Shown here: piece after piece, positions 45,201-56,443 of the stretch | Layout: every line of letters begins with the position of its first letter | Position numbering within the stretch: position 1 is the stretch's first letter | Position numbers and translations under genes: made by a program | The notes under the pieces: generated by a model | What the model was told of the DNA's origin: nothing | What the model saw: the letters and a program-made list of their open reading frames with translations, nothing else | Databases searched by the model: none | Assembly (NCBI GenBank): GCA_032690845.1 | Contig: CM064424.1 | Location: 33,491,969-33,555,968, forward strand | DNA: 64,000 bases | Direction of reading: 5' to 3' | Source: Eleusine coracana subsp. coracana | Taxonomy: Eukaryota > Streptophyta > Magnoliopsida > Poales > Poaceae

Positions 45201-47272
45201 TGACAAAGAAGGGGGTTGACTTCCATTTTGGTAAGGTACATCATGAGTCTTTTGATGCTTTGAAGGACAAACTTACACATGCACCATTGCTGCAATTACC
45301 CAATTTTGATAAGACTTTTGAGCTTGAATGTGATGCTAGTGGTATAGGCATTGGTGGTGTTCTGATGCAAGATGGTAAACCTGTTGCATACTTTAGTGAG
45401 AAAATTACTGGGCCTGTTTTGAATTATTCCACGTATGATAAGGAACTATATGCACTTGTACGTTCTTTAGAAACGTGGCGTCATTATTTGTTGCCCAAAG
45501 AATTTGTTATTCATTCTGATCATGAATCACTTAAGTATATTCGTTCTCAAGGCAATTTGAACCGTAGACATGCTAAATGGGTTGAGTTTATTGAGTCTTT
45601 TCCTTATATTATTAAACATAAGAAAGGGAAGGATAATGTGATTGCTGATGCTTTATCGAGGCGATATACTTTGTTGTCTCAATTTGATTGTAGAATTTTT
45701 GGACTTGAGGCAATTAAAGAACAATATGTTGCTGATGTCAATTTTAAAGATGTATTGCTGCACTGTAAAGAAGGTCGTGCTTGGCACAAATTTGTGTTGA
45801 ATGATGGATTCTTGTTTAGAGCTAACCGCCTATGCATTCCAGTTGGTTCCGTTCGTCTTTTGTTGTTGCAGGAGGCGCATGGAGGTGGATTGATGGGTCA
45901 TTTTGGTGCTAAGAAGACAGAGGATATTTTGGCCACACACTTCTTTTGGCCAAGGATGAGGAAAGATGTTGAGCGTTTTGTTGCTCCCTGCACTACATGT
46001 CAAAAAGCTAAGTCTCGATTGAATCCACATGGTTTATACATGCCACTTCCTGTTCCTTCTATTCCTTGGGCGGATATTTCTATGGACTTTATTTTAGGAC
46101 TGCCTAGGACTAAGAGGGGGAGCGATAGCATTTTTGTTGTCGTGGATCGTTTTTCCAAGATGGCACACTTTATATCATGTCATAAAACTGATGATGCTAG
46201 TTATATTGCTGATCTTTTTTTCAAAGAAATTGTACGTTTGCATGGTATGCCTTCTACTATTGTTTCAGATCGTGATGCAAAATTCTTGAGTCATTTTTGG
46301 CGCACGCTTTGGAATAAGTTGGGTACAAAGTTGTTATTTTCTACAACTTGTCATCCACAAACTGATGGACAAACTGAGGTTGTGAACCGCACTTTGGGTA
46401 CTATGTTGCGAGCTGTTTTGAAGAAAAATTTGAAGCAATGGGAAGAATGCTTACCTCATGTTGAGTTTGCTTATAATCGGGCAACACATTCTACTACCAA
46501 GGTAAGTCCATTCAAGGTAGTGTATGGTTTTGATCCCCGTACTCCACTTGATATACTTCCTCTACCTATTAATGAGAGAGTTCATATTGATGCTAAGGAG
46601 CGTGCTGAATTTATTTTGCAAATACATGAGACCACTAGACTTAGCATTGAAAAGATGAATGAAAAGTATAAAATTGCTGGTAGTAAGGGAAGAAAGGAAG
46701 TAAAGCTTGATGTAGGATATTTAGTGTGGTTACACTTAAGGAAGGATAGATTTCCAGAATTGAGAAAGTCTAAACTAATGCCTAGAGCTGATGGTCCATT
46801 CAAAATAATAGAGAAGATTAATGATAATGCATACAAACTTGAGTTGCCTCCCGAGTTCGGGGTTAGTCCTATTTTCAACATTTCAGATTTGAAACCATAC
46901 TTGGGAGAAGAGGATGAGCTTGAGTCGAGGACGACTCCACTTCAAGAGGGGGAGGATGATGAGGACATCACTCCTATGGATACACACAACACTCCTCCAA
47001 ATCTGGACTTGCAAGGTCCAATGACTAGAGCTCGTGCACGACAACTAAATTTAGAGGTGAGCTCGTTCCTACGTTCTTTGCTATATGTTACTTTTGAGAA
47101 TGGTTTGCTACCTAATGATTATTTTGTGATTAGAAACCATGGAGAGGACCAGGAGATGATGGGAGAAGGATTTGGAAACGTGGAGGGCCAGCAAGGGCTT
47201 GGAAGCCAAAGTGGAGGCCCAATCAAAACCGACTTCGAGTCTGTTTCGGGGCCCAGGACCAGTCTGTACTAA
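42248..47272 (+). pseudogene. CRM gag-pol polyprotein with two in-frame stops
   Basis: One reading frame of about 1,674 codons from ATG 42248. Gag: an Asn-rich tract (42480-42535), then the capsid with YLDWEMTVEQKFNAHLVPEQ. CCHC knuckle at 43445-43486. Protease IDGGS at 43736. RT with YFDDIL near 44885; RNase H (ECDASGIGIGGVL). Integrase zinc region, core Asp (SMDFILGLP), Asp (IVSDRDAKF), Glu (GQTEVVNRTLG). The C-terminus has no classical chromodomain; it includes LQGPMTRARARQLNLEVSSF and is encoded by the first ~105 codons of the 3' LTR. Two stops break it: TAG 43205-43207 and TGA 44483-44485, both explicable by single C-to-T changes. Gag and pol share one frame, so no programmed shift is needed. 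Confidence 0.9.
46945..46956 (+). promoter_or_regulatory. CRM polypurine tract
   Basis: AGAGGGGGAGGA directly before the 3' LTR; it lies within the pol frame. Confidence 0.85.
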
Positions 47273-47880
47273 AACGGTCGCCCAGGACGCATACGGACTC
47301 GGATTTGGACGTTCTACATATGCACAGAAAGATAAGGAGAAGACCTTTCCAATGCCGCCGGCCTCATGTCAAAATTCATCCGGAGTCATCGGGAATCGTC
47401 AAAACAAGAGAGAATCCAGAATCTGTGTCGGTGCTGCGTCGCTTATTTTTTGTCTTTGGGCCTTGTATCTAGTTGAGCCCAATTCGGGGCGCGTCCAGAG
47501 GGTCTTGCACGACCCTAGGGTCTTTATATACAGCCACCGCCGCACCATCAGGGTTCGGGTTTTGCTTAGATCAATTCTGTTCATAAACAGTTTCGCCGTT
47601 CATCGGTTTGTGAGACCCCAACTTTGAGAGTTTAATCATACATCTGCAATTGTGTTGCATTCTTCGTTGTTCTTGCTTGTGTTCTTGATTCGCAGGCAGG
47701 GATTAGCCTTCTCGGCGAGGTCAATCGTCTTTTGGACGGTTGATAACCAGAGGAGACGTCGTGCTGCGATTGCGGGGTTTAGAACGTGCTGTTCTGAAGC
47801 CGGATCGATTTGTGTGTCGCCTCCGACCAAATCAACTTACCAAGAACCTTTCGGAAGATCGGGAACCCTTGTCCACATCA
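46957..47880 (+). repeat. CRM 3' LTR (924 bp)
   Basis: Same length as the 5' LTR with only scattered differences by eye. Also carries the end of the pol frame (to 47272). Confidence 0.93.
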
Positions 47881-48807
47881 AATGCTAAGGCCAAGAATGC
47901 TTTGTTTGCTTGCATCTCTAAGGATGTTTTTGCTCAGCTAGATGCTAGTTCCACAGCACATGGTATCTGGACTGAGATTTAGGCGCTCTATGAGGGCACC
48001 AGTGATGTCAAAGAGGAAAGATACCATGTGCTGAAGAACAAGTATGATAACTTCACTAGGTTGCCACATCAGAGAGCTAACACTGTTCATTCTCGTTTTC
48101 ATGTACTAGTGGAGGAGATCAATGCACTTGGGGATGATTTCAAGATGAAGCCCGTCGAGGTGATAAGAAGATTCTTGAGGCTATTCAAAGACCCCAAGTA
48201 TGGGTCCATCATCACCTTCATCTTGCAAGGTGACCTCAAGACCAAGACCATGAAGGATGTAGTTGGCAAAATCACCACCTTCGAGAGCTACCAATTGGGG
48301 TTGGATGATCCTTAACCATCCAATCTTGCTCTACCGGCCGACAAGCAAGAGTCTAGCAAGAGCAGGAAGAACAAGAAGAAGGTGATCATTGAGGATGATG
48401 ATGAAGAAGATGATGATGAGGGTTACTTGACCGAGGACTTGGCTCTTCTCATGAGGAAGATGAAGAACTTCAAGAATAAGTTTGCTTCCAAGTCAAGGGG
48501 CAAGTGCTTCAATTGTGGCTCAAAGAATCACTTTGTGCGAGAGTGTCCAAAGCCCAAGAAAGAAGCATTCAAGTCACAAGATTCAGGTGAAGAAGAAGAA
48601 GAAGAAGATCCCAAGGCCAAGCACAAGAAGAAGGGATACTTCATCAAGGACAAGAGAAAAGGCAAAGGCAAAGCTCAAGACTACAAGAAGTTCTCTCACA
48701 AGGCACTTGTTGGAGAGTGGACAAGCAACAACTCAAATGATGAGTCCTCTTCCTCAAGTGATGAAGAAGTGGCCGGTCTAGCCATGATCAAGACTACACC
48801 TCCATAA
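47881..48807 (+). pseudogene. Copia gag, UBN2 domain and zinc knuckle
   Basis: Continues from 40087 after the AATGC duplication. An internal stop (about 47980) separates KNALFACISKDVFAQLDASS from the rest. 48028-48315 is the UBN2-type gag domain (YHVLKNKYDNFTRLPHQRAN); a stop at 48313-48315 is followed by a Lys/Asp/Glu-rich stretch and a CCHC knuckle (CFNCGSKNHFVREC) at about 48508-48549. Ends TAA at 48805-48807. A Tekay LTR begins 60 bp later. Confidence 0.85.
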
Positions 48808-48867
48808 GCTCTTCCTCCACCTCCCACGTGCCTCATGGCCACGAGTCAACTTGGGGAGAGTGAGGAT

Positions 48868-51800
48868 TGTGACGCCCCTTCCTGGAGGATCGAGGTCCCG
48901 ACGATGCTGATAGCGCAGACACTTGATAATACAACATTGGTCCAAATTTAAGTTAAATATTACATGAATACGATGATTCAGAGTGCAGCGGAATACTACA
49001 AGTTCATGAATGTTTTGAAAACAACGGAAGCGATAACGTTAAGGACTACGAGCTCGATGATACAACATAGTAATGGTTCATGCCCGAAGAATCATCACTC
49101 TAGCAACACACAACATCACTTCGGCGGCAAGTCGGACTCCCAGTGGGCAGTCCAACCCTCAGGGACCTGCATGTCCCAAGGCAGCATATCTACAGGCAAC
49201 TCTATTTCTTCGTTACCTGAAAAACACAATGGCACAAAGCCTGAGTACTAATTACTCAGCAAGACTTACCTGTCGGACACCTAGACATGCACAGGCTATA
49301 ATAGGTGGCTTGTTTGAAAGGACTTGCACTAAGCAACCTATTAGTTCTATCAAGTTTTATTTGCCAATTTAATGGGTTGAACTGAAATGTAACTTTAGTG
49401 GCAACAATAAGATAATAGAACAAAGCATAAAGTAAGTACAACAGAAGAGTAGCAATAATCATAATCAACAATAAACATCATAATCAATTTCCATGTATCA
49501 AGTGCAACTACGTGATTGGCGCGGTGACCAAGCGGTACTCATTACTACGAGGGACAGCAATTGCAATCGATTTACACCAGCTGGGAAAACCCGAGATGCA
49601 TGACACATACACACCAATTAAGGTCATATATGGCAACCTTTCGCAAGAAAAGCACCTACACCTCAGCCCGGGTGTGGTGACGTCGAGTGTGCATGCCGTT
49701 CTACCAAAAAATACTTCATGGTCTGAACCGCCCACTCCAGCAGCAGGAGGGTCAATGAACAACGCACCTTAACCATCCTCAATGCAAGTGACCTTTAATG
49801 CTACATCGGTTTACTAGTGCCCATAAGCTAGCATGCATTCGGTACTGTTCAATACTTGATCAAGGGGCCAACCATGGACGGGTCCTAGGTTCGACAAGGC
49901 AGGGCTACCGCAGCCAACACCCATGTGTTGCTGCAACCTACACATACATTATCCCTACCCGGTCATAATATAAAATAAACTTCTTTTAATAATTCCCGTT
50001 CCAGTGGTCAAGTTCATTCCTTAGTATTAATAATACCTTCTTAACGAGACTAGCCATTACTAAGCATAGCGTGACAGTACAAATCCTACCAAGTTCTAAG
50101 ACAATAACATAGGTCATTTGGATATCATGCAAGGTGGGTTTCAATCAACTCCTATGACCTAATGCAACAACAAGTATAGACACTAGTATTATTATAAACT
50201 AGCAAGATTTGTAAGAAGGCGAATGCAAACCGGGGCTTGCCTGGATCAACACTAGTGTTAGCAACTTCTACTTCCTGCTCTTGAGGGTCAATATCCTTCT
50301 AAAAATCCTCTTCTTGCTCCTGGTTGTCGTTGCCTATATGATAGAATGGTATTTAACGGCATTAGCGAAATACCGTTGAATGCAATAACATGATGCATGC
50401 AAGAACATCGTGTTTTAATGTCAATTAAAAATTATTTTATGTTCTCGAAGCCATATGCTTCAGAGAAGGTGGGTTGTTAATTAAGATTTTAGGTATATAT
50501 ATTCTTTATGCAATTAAACAAGGTAAACAAGTGACATGGGCAATTAATTAATTAGCAAAACAAATTTATGTTTCTGGACATGTGTGATTTACTGTGTACA
50601 GAGGACCACATTAGTGATTTTTGTGCCATGTGGCAAGGGCAGATTATTTACAGAATAATTACTAGGATTAATCTAAGCAAAAACCCTAAATAAATTCCAG
50701 AGCATAATATATTTCATATTTTGCCAAACCAAAATTTGGGGTGGTAGATGTTCATGTGTTTACTTACATGCCAAAAATCAGGATTTAATTCCATTCCTAG
50801 GATTTCTGGTGAATTATTGGTGTTTGGACAATTAAATGAATCAATAAAATTATATGAACAGAGGCATTGATTTGACATTGTACTAAATTAGAGTACCTCA
50901 GTGTGAATCTAACAAAATTTGTTTGAGCAAAAATGGGTTTGAATTTGATTTACTATGAGTTTTCAAAGTTAAAAGCATTTTCTGGCCTTTTCCTGGTGTT
51001 TCTGGTTTCATGGGCTGCCACGTAGCCGCCAGCTCAGTGCCACGCAAGCAACATGTCGGCGCCACATGGGCGACAACAAAGCTGCCAGCAGGCTTGCCCA
51101 AGCAGGGCGACGCTCGGCTGGGAGCTCGCTGCGCGGCTCTGCGCGGGGCGAAAGCTCGCCGCGGGGGTAGAGGACAGGCGCGTGAATCAAGGCGAAGGGG
51201 TTGGTGGGGTTTACGAGGTCAGAGGCTCACTAGGGAAGGGTCGACGACGAGGAGCGGCGACACGTGACCTTTGACGATGTCGCGTGTTGGATAGAGGGCA
51301 CCAAATGAAACACCGTCTGTTCCTAAAGCTTCACGGGGACGAGGTGATTACCGGCAGCAAGATGGTTGGTGTCGAGGAGCACCGGAGCATAGAGCTCGCC
51401 ATGGAGGTGACAACGATAGGCCGAGAACAGGGCAACGGCGGGGAAAATTTGAGAATGTCGGCTACCTTACGCAAGAATTCCAAGGAAAAACCGGTTAGAC
51501 GCGCTCGGCAAAGAGTTGCGCACGAAGACGAGGAGAAAAGAGGAGGTGAGGCTCACCAACGTCTGGGAATTTAGGCTACCGCTGATGGAGTTTGCCAGAG
51601 ATTGATTTCCTGTGCCTGAGCAAATTCTGTCCGATTATCGATGGGAATGAGGCCTTAGCAAGGTGTGGGAGGGAGAAGGGAATGAGTACGCATTGGTTTG
51701 AGGTATCGCTGAGGTTCGGTGGCGATGGGTGAGCAGGGTAGCAAGGTCACGCTCGGGGCAGCAATGGCAAAGAATGGGGAGGGAGAAAAGGACCGAGGAG

Positions 51801-52596
51801 GATGTCTTAATGGCTGTGAGGGAATCCAAGGTGGGATGGCATGGGGTCGCGCTAGGTCAGCACATCAAATTGTGTAGAAGAGGCAACAGGAGCGGTAGGG
51901 TGCACGGGTTGGGCGAGCGAGCAGGTAGCAGCCATGTCGATGGGGTGGCGTCCGTAGCTGGGGAAACAGGGAGAGAGAGAGTAGAGAGGACGGGGCGAAT
52001 GTTGATGCCTTGTAGCAACGTGGAGTCCCAAGGGGGGGAGGCAAGCGCGCTGGCGGGCGACAGAGAGGCAGACGTCGGCAGGCGGCTCTGTGCTAGTGAG
52101 GAGGAAGAAGAAGGAGATCTCTCCCCCCCCCCCCCCCCCCAAAGTTTCAGATCATCACAACTAGGTCCCTGGCTCAGTTTAATTCAGTTTAAAATAGCTA
52201 GAAAATTTCAAAAATGGTAAAACTTGGTGTGCTGGCTATTTAAATGGTGGAGAACACTCTGGTGAAGTTTATTTGTGTTTTTCATAAAAATATTTTTAGA
52301 AATTAATAGTTGCCTTAAATTGATGCTTAAGCATTAATTAATTAATTATGGCTTTTGCAATTCAGATAAAATGCTCAATAAATTCATAATGTTCTAATTT
52401 ACTGTTACCAAGTTGTTTATGAAATTATTTGGCATAAGTTGGATTGAAATTTTTGGGTTGTTTCAATAACTTGGTTGCATGGTTTTTATTTGCCTAGAAT
52501 TAATTCAATGGGTGGCCTCTATCATTTCATGCTATGCAATTCATGATTTGTGCTTAACATGCTTGTTAAACAGAAGTGAGACACCTGGGTGTCACA
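48868..52596 (-). repeat. Tekay 3' LTR (3729 bp)
   Basis: Plus-strand ends TGTGACGCC and GGTGTCACA. The first ~2 kb are closely collinear with 62001-64000. The part 50300-52190 matches the fragment at 15641-17600. Contains a C-run at 52123-52140. Open frames inside (49512-49772, 51010-52220 and others) recur as LTR sequence and are not genes. Confidence 0.88.
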
Positions 52597-52610
52597 GCCC
52601 TCCCTCCTTA
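52597..52610 (-). promoter_or_regulatory. Tekay polypurine tract
   Basis: Minus strand TAAGGAGGGAGGGC directly before the LTR; its TAA is the pol stop codon. Confidence 0.8.
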
Positions 52611-53063
52611 AAGAAATCTTGTCCTGAGATTATGAACAAGGCGAACTAGAGGGAAGTACGGTGGTCGTAGTATACCTGTGTATGACGACCGAAATCCCAG
52701 GTAATGAGTACTCAGAAATTCTTCAGATTCCCAAGTGGACTCATCTTCCGAGTGATTGCTCCATTGAACTTTATAGAATTTGAGGGTTCTTTTACGGGTG
52801 GTGCGCTCTTTCTCATCGAGGATCTTTATTGGTTGTTCAGAGTATGTGAGATCGGGTTGGAGTTGGTCATATTCCTCTAAGATTTTGTTGGTGGATGGTT
52901 TGAGACACCGCTTCAACTGAGAGACATGGAAGGTGTGGTGAACTCCAGATAGATTAGCGGGTAACTCCAGCTTGTAGGCTACCTTTCCACATCGTTCCAA
53001 AATTTGGAATGGCCCAATATAACAGGGAGCTAACTTTCCCTTGACTCCAAACCGTTGTATACC
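52608..53063 (-). pseudogene. Tekay integrase C-terminus and chromodomain
   Basis: Minus strand from the insertion border at 53063: GIQRFGVKGKLAPCYIGPF (GPY/F-type module), FHVSQLKRCL, then a chromodomain with YKVQWSNHSEDESTWE, which in chromoviruses guides integration to heterochromatin. Ends with TAA next to the polypurine tract. Cut from its integrase core by the element at 53064-54133. Confidence 0.85.
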
Positions 53064-53481
53064 TGTGGGACATATATACCCCGGATACTTAACCACTCGG
53101 CTAACTGGCCGAGTGGGCCGGGGGCTCAGGTATGGTGTATTCGGCCCAGAAGATATTTACTGAGATACTTGTTTGAGTAAGCAGCAAGTTAGGTTAGCAG
53201 ATATGTTGGATAGATAGAATCTGTTGTAACCGACTAAAAGATTACCATGTAAATCCCTGCCCTTTGGATATATAAGGAGGGCAGGGGGCCTTCGGCAAGG
53301 GACAGACTCGCATTGGAACCCTAATTCTAGTGCGAACCCTAGCAATACAGAAGCACCAAACAGGACGTAGGGTTATTATCCTTCGGGAGGCCTGAACCTG
53401 TATAAACCCTGTGTCCCGTGTCCATCGATCTTTCATACTCATACGCATACCTAGATCTACTATGGAGTATATGTCTCAACA
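53064..53481 (+). repeat. LTR (418 bp) of the inserted element
   Basis: Starts TGTGGGACATATA and ends TATATGTCTCAACA, giving long near-perfect inverted ends. TATA box TATATAA at 53269-53275 in the block GGATATATAAGGAGGGCAGG. Confidence 0.8.
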
Positions 53482-53482
53482 G

Positions 53483-53501
53483 TTGGCGCACCAGGTAGGG
53501 G
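53483..53501 (+). other. Primer-binding site
   Basis: TTGGCGCACCAGGTAGGGG, one base after the LTR; same form as at 37707. Confidence 0.75.
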
Positions 53502-53530
53502 CCGCGTTAGGTATAGCTTCATCGAAATTT

Positions 53531-54133
53531 ATGGCTTTCGTCAACATCAAGTTTCACCCAGGAGACAAGATCTGCTTTGGCGTCATCAGCCTCGTCACCG
53601 ATCAGCACGGGAACCTTGTCAAGCAAGAACGCGTGGCCCGCTCAGTCGCTGCCACGGCCGATCAGAGCGATCCGGCCAGCCGATTCCCGCTTGGCCTCGA
53701 CAACGCAGCGACAGCTTTCTATGCAGAGACCCTCTCGGGCGGCAACTCAACGTTGCCCGCAACGCCCCAATTGACAACTTTGGTCGACTCGGGTTACACT
53801 ACGGTTGATCTCCCAGCTCATCACATGGAGCAGTCGGACGAAGATCCCAAATTTTTCGATGAATCAAGATTTGTTGCAGCAATCGGCCTTGAAAGCGAGT
53901 CACTCCTGGACTTGATTGAAGGGCCGAGTGATTCGGAGAGTTGTTCCTCGGACTTCCACGAGGTATTCATGGTGGCACATGCTGCCCAGGGGCAAGACGA
54001 TGGCGAAACATCGGCGGATGCTGCCGCACGTGGTACCGCGCCGTGCATAGACGGACATGAAACAGACCTTGAAGACATTGATCCAGATGCCACCACTCCT
54101 CCGCTTCGTAGACCGGATGCTCAACAGAGACCC
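53531..54133 (+). pseudogene. Gag N-terminal-like ORF, truncated
   Basis: The open frame extends upstream through the primer site, so the ATG at 53531 (MAFVNIKFHPGDKICFGVIS) is the more likely start. An acidic, Ser/Asp/Glu-rich protein follows, without a recognised domain, in the position of the variable N-terminal region of Tat gag. It lacks the gag core because the element is truncated. The frame stays open across the border into Tekay DNA to 54205, which is accidental. Confidence 0.5.
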
Positions 54134-55300
54134 CAAGTCATGCAAACCCTAGATATGGGAGACCTCACCTTAAAACTTGATGGTCCAAACTCCTTGAAGG
54201 TATAAGGGCCTACGTCGTCTATTGGCATACTTCTCTTGACGGCATTTAGCAGCTTTAAGATTTGCCTGAATGGTATGAACTTTTTCTTCTGCATCGTTGA
54301 CAAGGTCAGGATCAAAGGTTGCTCTTTCTCCAGATTCAGACCAGTTTAACGGTGTTCTACAACTGCATTCATAGAGTGCTTCAAATGGTGATATTTTCAC
54401 ACTCTCTTGGTAACTGTTGTTATACGAGAATTCAGCGCAGGGGAGATACTCATCCCAGTTACCACCATGTGTTAAAACACATGCCCTAAGCATATCTTTC
54501 AAAATTTGGTTGACACGCTCTGTCTGTCCATCGGTGGCGGGATGGTAAGCAGAACTATGAATTAGGCCTGTACCCAAAGATGCATGCAGCTGTTCCCAGA
54601 AATGAGCGACAAACTGCAAACCACAATCTGAGATGATGGTCTTGGGTACTCCATGATGACACAGAATTCTTGCAATGTATTGCTCCGCGTATTGCCATAT
54701 GTTGTATCTATTGTTGACCGGCAAGAAGTGAGCAGATTTGATGAGTCGGTCCACAATGACCCAAATAGAATCATGCTTACGCGAAGTGAGAGGTAGGCCA
54801 ACAATAAAGTCCATGCTGATGTCCTCCCATTTCCAAGCGGGAATACTCAATGGTTGAAGCAATCCGGCTTGCTTCAAATGGTCAGCCTTAACTCTCTGAC
54901 AAGTATCACATTCTGCAACATATCGAGCCACTTCTTGCTTCATTCTTGTCCACAAGAAATTCTTCTTCAGATCTTGGTACATTTTATTACTACCCGGATG
55001 GATGGAGCACTTGGAGTGATGTGCTTCATCCAAGATTTGTCGTCTAAGTTCAAAATCTTTTGGTACTACCAAACGGTTATTAAACCATAGGATACCGTCA
55101 GAGTCTTGAGTGAAGCATTTTGCTTTACCCTTCTTAATGTTTTGATGGATATGATTCATACCAATGTTATTTTTCTGTGCAACAATGATTTCTTCATGCA
55201 TAGTAGAATGTACACTAAGGTTGTTAATCATTATAGCAGGCAAAATGTGAAGGCTGGGTTCTGAAGCAGTGACATGGTTGCCGTTGTTCTGATATTCCAT
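54134..55300 (-). pseudogene. Tekay integrase
   Basis: Minus strand frame to 54170. Zinc region (HHSKCSIHPG, then CDTCQ), core Asp in SMDFIVGLP, Asp in IISDCGLQF, Glu in GQTERVNQILK; the DDE triad is intact. Ends in YANRRRRPL, after which the path to the GPY/F module is broken first by frame loss and then by the inserted element. Catalyses insertion of the cDNA copy. Confidence 0.85.
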
Positions 55301-55700
55301 ACTAAGTGATGGCAGTATACCTTTCTACTAAACGCATCGGTGACTACATTGGCCTTGCCCGGATGATAATGAATCTGCAGGTTATAATCCTTGATTAGTT
55401 TTAGCCACCGGCGTTGCCTCATGTTCAGATCGGTTTGAGTGAAAATATATTTCAAGCTCTTATGATCTGTGTAGATGTGTACTAAGCTTCCGAGCAAATA
55501 ATGCCTCCATATTTTTAGTGCAAGTACAACTACAGCTAGTTCCAAATCATGAGTTGGATAGTGCTCTTCATGCTTTCATAGTTGTCGAGATGCATAGGCA
55601 ATGACATGACCTTCCTGCATGAGCACACATCAAAGTCCTGTACCAGATGCATCACAATACACGTCGAACGACTTGGTGATGTCTGTGAGCCAGTACTGGG
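55231..55700 (-). pseudogene. Tekay RNase H
   Basis: Read in shifted frames relative to RT: degraded CDASGTG start near 55650, then ELAVVVLALKIWRHYLLGS, IYTDHKSLKYIFTQ and ADAFSRK-like end (TDAFSRK). Frameshifts on both sides separate it from RT and integrase; stops in the first third. Confidence 0.75.
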
Positions 55701-56443
55701 GTAGTGGTCAATAATTTCTTCAATGCTTGAAATGCTTCTTCCCAACCGTTGTTCCAGTCGAACTTTTTCTCCTTTTTCAGCAGCCCCGTGATGGGTTTGG
55801 TCAGCCGAGAAAAATTTGGAATGAATCTACGATAATATCTAGCTAGCCCAAGGAAACTGCGTACTTGATGAACCGTCTTTGGTGACTTCCAATCCAACAC
55901 ATCTTCAACCTTGTTAGGATCCACCGAGATACCTTCCGAAGAGACTATGTGACCAAGAAATGGCACACGGTCCAACCAAAATTCACACTTGCTGAATTTT
56001 GTAGACAGCTTGTGATCTCGAAGGCGTTGAAGAACAATGCGAAGATGTTCAACATGCTCTTCCTTTGACTTAGAATAGACGAGGATGTCATCAATGAATA
56101 CTACCACAAATTTGTCCAACTCGGGCATGAATACCGAATTCATGGGGTACATGAAATGAGCAAGGGCATTTGTCAATCCGAATGACATTACTAGATACTC
56201 AAACAATCCATATCTAGTAGAGAAGGCAGTCTTCGGGATGTCTTCGGTTCTGATCTTGATTTGATGATAGCCCGAACGGAGGTCAATCTTTGAAAAGACC
56301 TTAGCACCAACCAATTGGTCGAAGAGGATATCTATACGGGGTAATAGGTATTTATTCTTGATGGTAACTTCATTAAGAGGCTGATAGTCAACGACAAGGC
56401 GCAAGGACTTGTCCTTATTCTTCACAAAAATAGCAGGGCAGCC
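55701..56443 (-). pseudogene. Tekay reverse transcriptase
   Basis: Minus strand. LRLVVDYQPLNEVTIKNKY, FSKIDLRSGYHQIKI, YLVMSFGLTNA, catalytic box FIDDIL intact, VRSFLGLARYYRRFIPNFS at the thumb. A TAG at about 56441-56443 interrupts just upstream (SP-stop-GCPAIFVKNKD). Motif set is typical of Tekay/Del chromoviruses. Confidence 0.88.

Larger units (their letters stand above)
40088..47880 (+). mobile_element. CRM-type centromeric chromovirus, nearly intact (7793 bp)
   Basis: LTRs of 924 bp each (40088-41011 and 46957-47880), primer site, leader, one gag-pol reading frame, polypurine tract. Flanked by a perfect 5-bp duplication AATGC (40083-40087 and 47881-47885). LTR ends TGATG...CATCA, the gag sequence and the pol frame running into the 3' LTR all match the CRM/CRR clade of grasses, which concentrates in functional centromeres. 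Inserted in copia gag. Confidence 0.9.
38259..48867 (+). mobile_element. Ty1/copia element, host of CRM and Tekay insertions
   Basis: 5' LTR (38259-39864), tRNA-Met primer site, gag split by the CRM element at 40087/47881, and sequence to 48867 where a Tekay LTR begins. Protease to RNase H and the 3' LTR are not in the window; they may lie beyond the Tekay element. Confidence 0.85.
53064..54133 (+). mobile_element. Truncated Tat-like LTR element inside Tekay pol
   Basis: Plus strand: LTR 53064-53481, primer site, then about 650 bp of internal sequence. No second LTR; the right border (about 54133, uncertain by tens of bases) runs into Tekay integrase. The LTR is related to the LARD LTR at 22412-22835. 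3' truncated rather than solo. Confidence 0.65.

Noticed and set aside
49512..49772. Open frame repeated at 62626-62892
   Set aside because: Both copies are the same LTR position of the Tekay element; conservation is explained by LTR identity.
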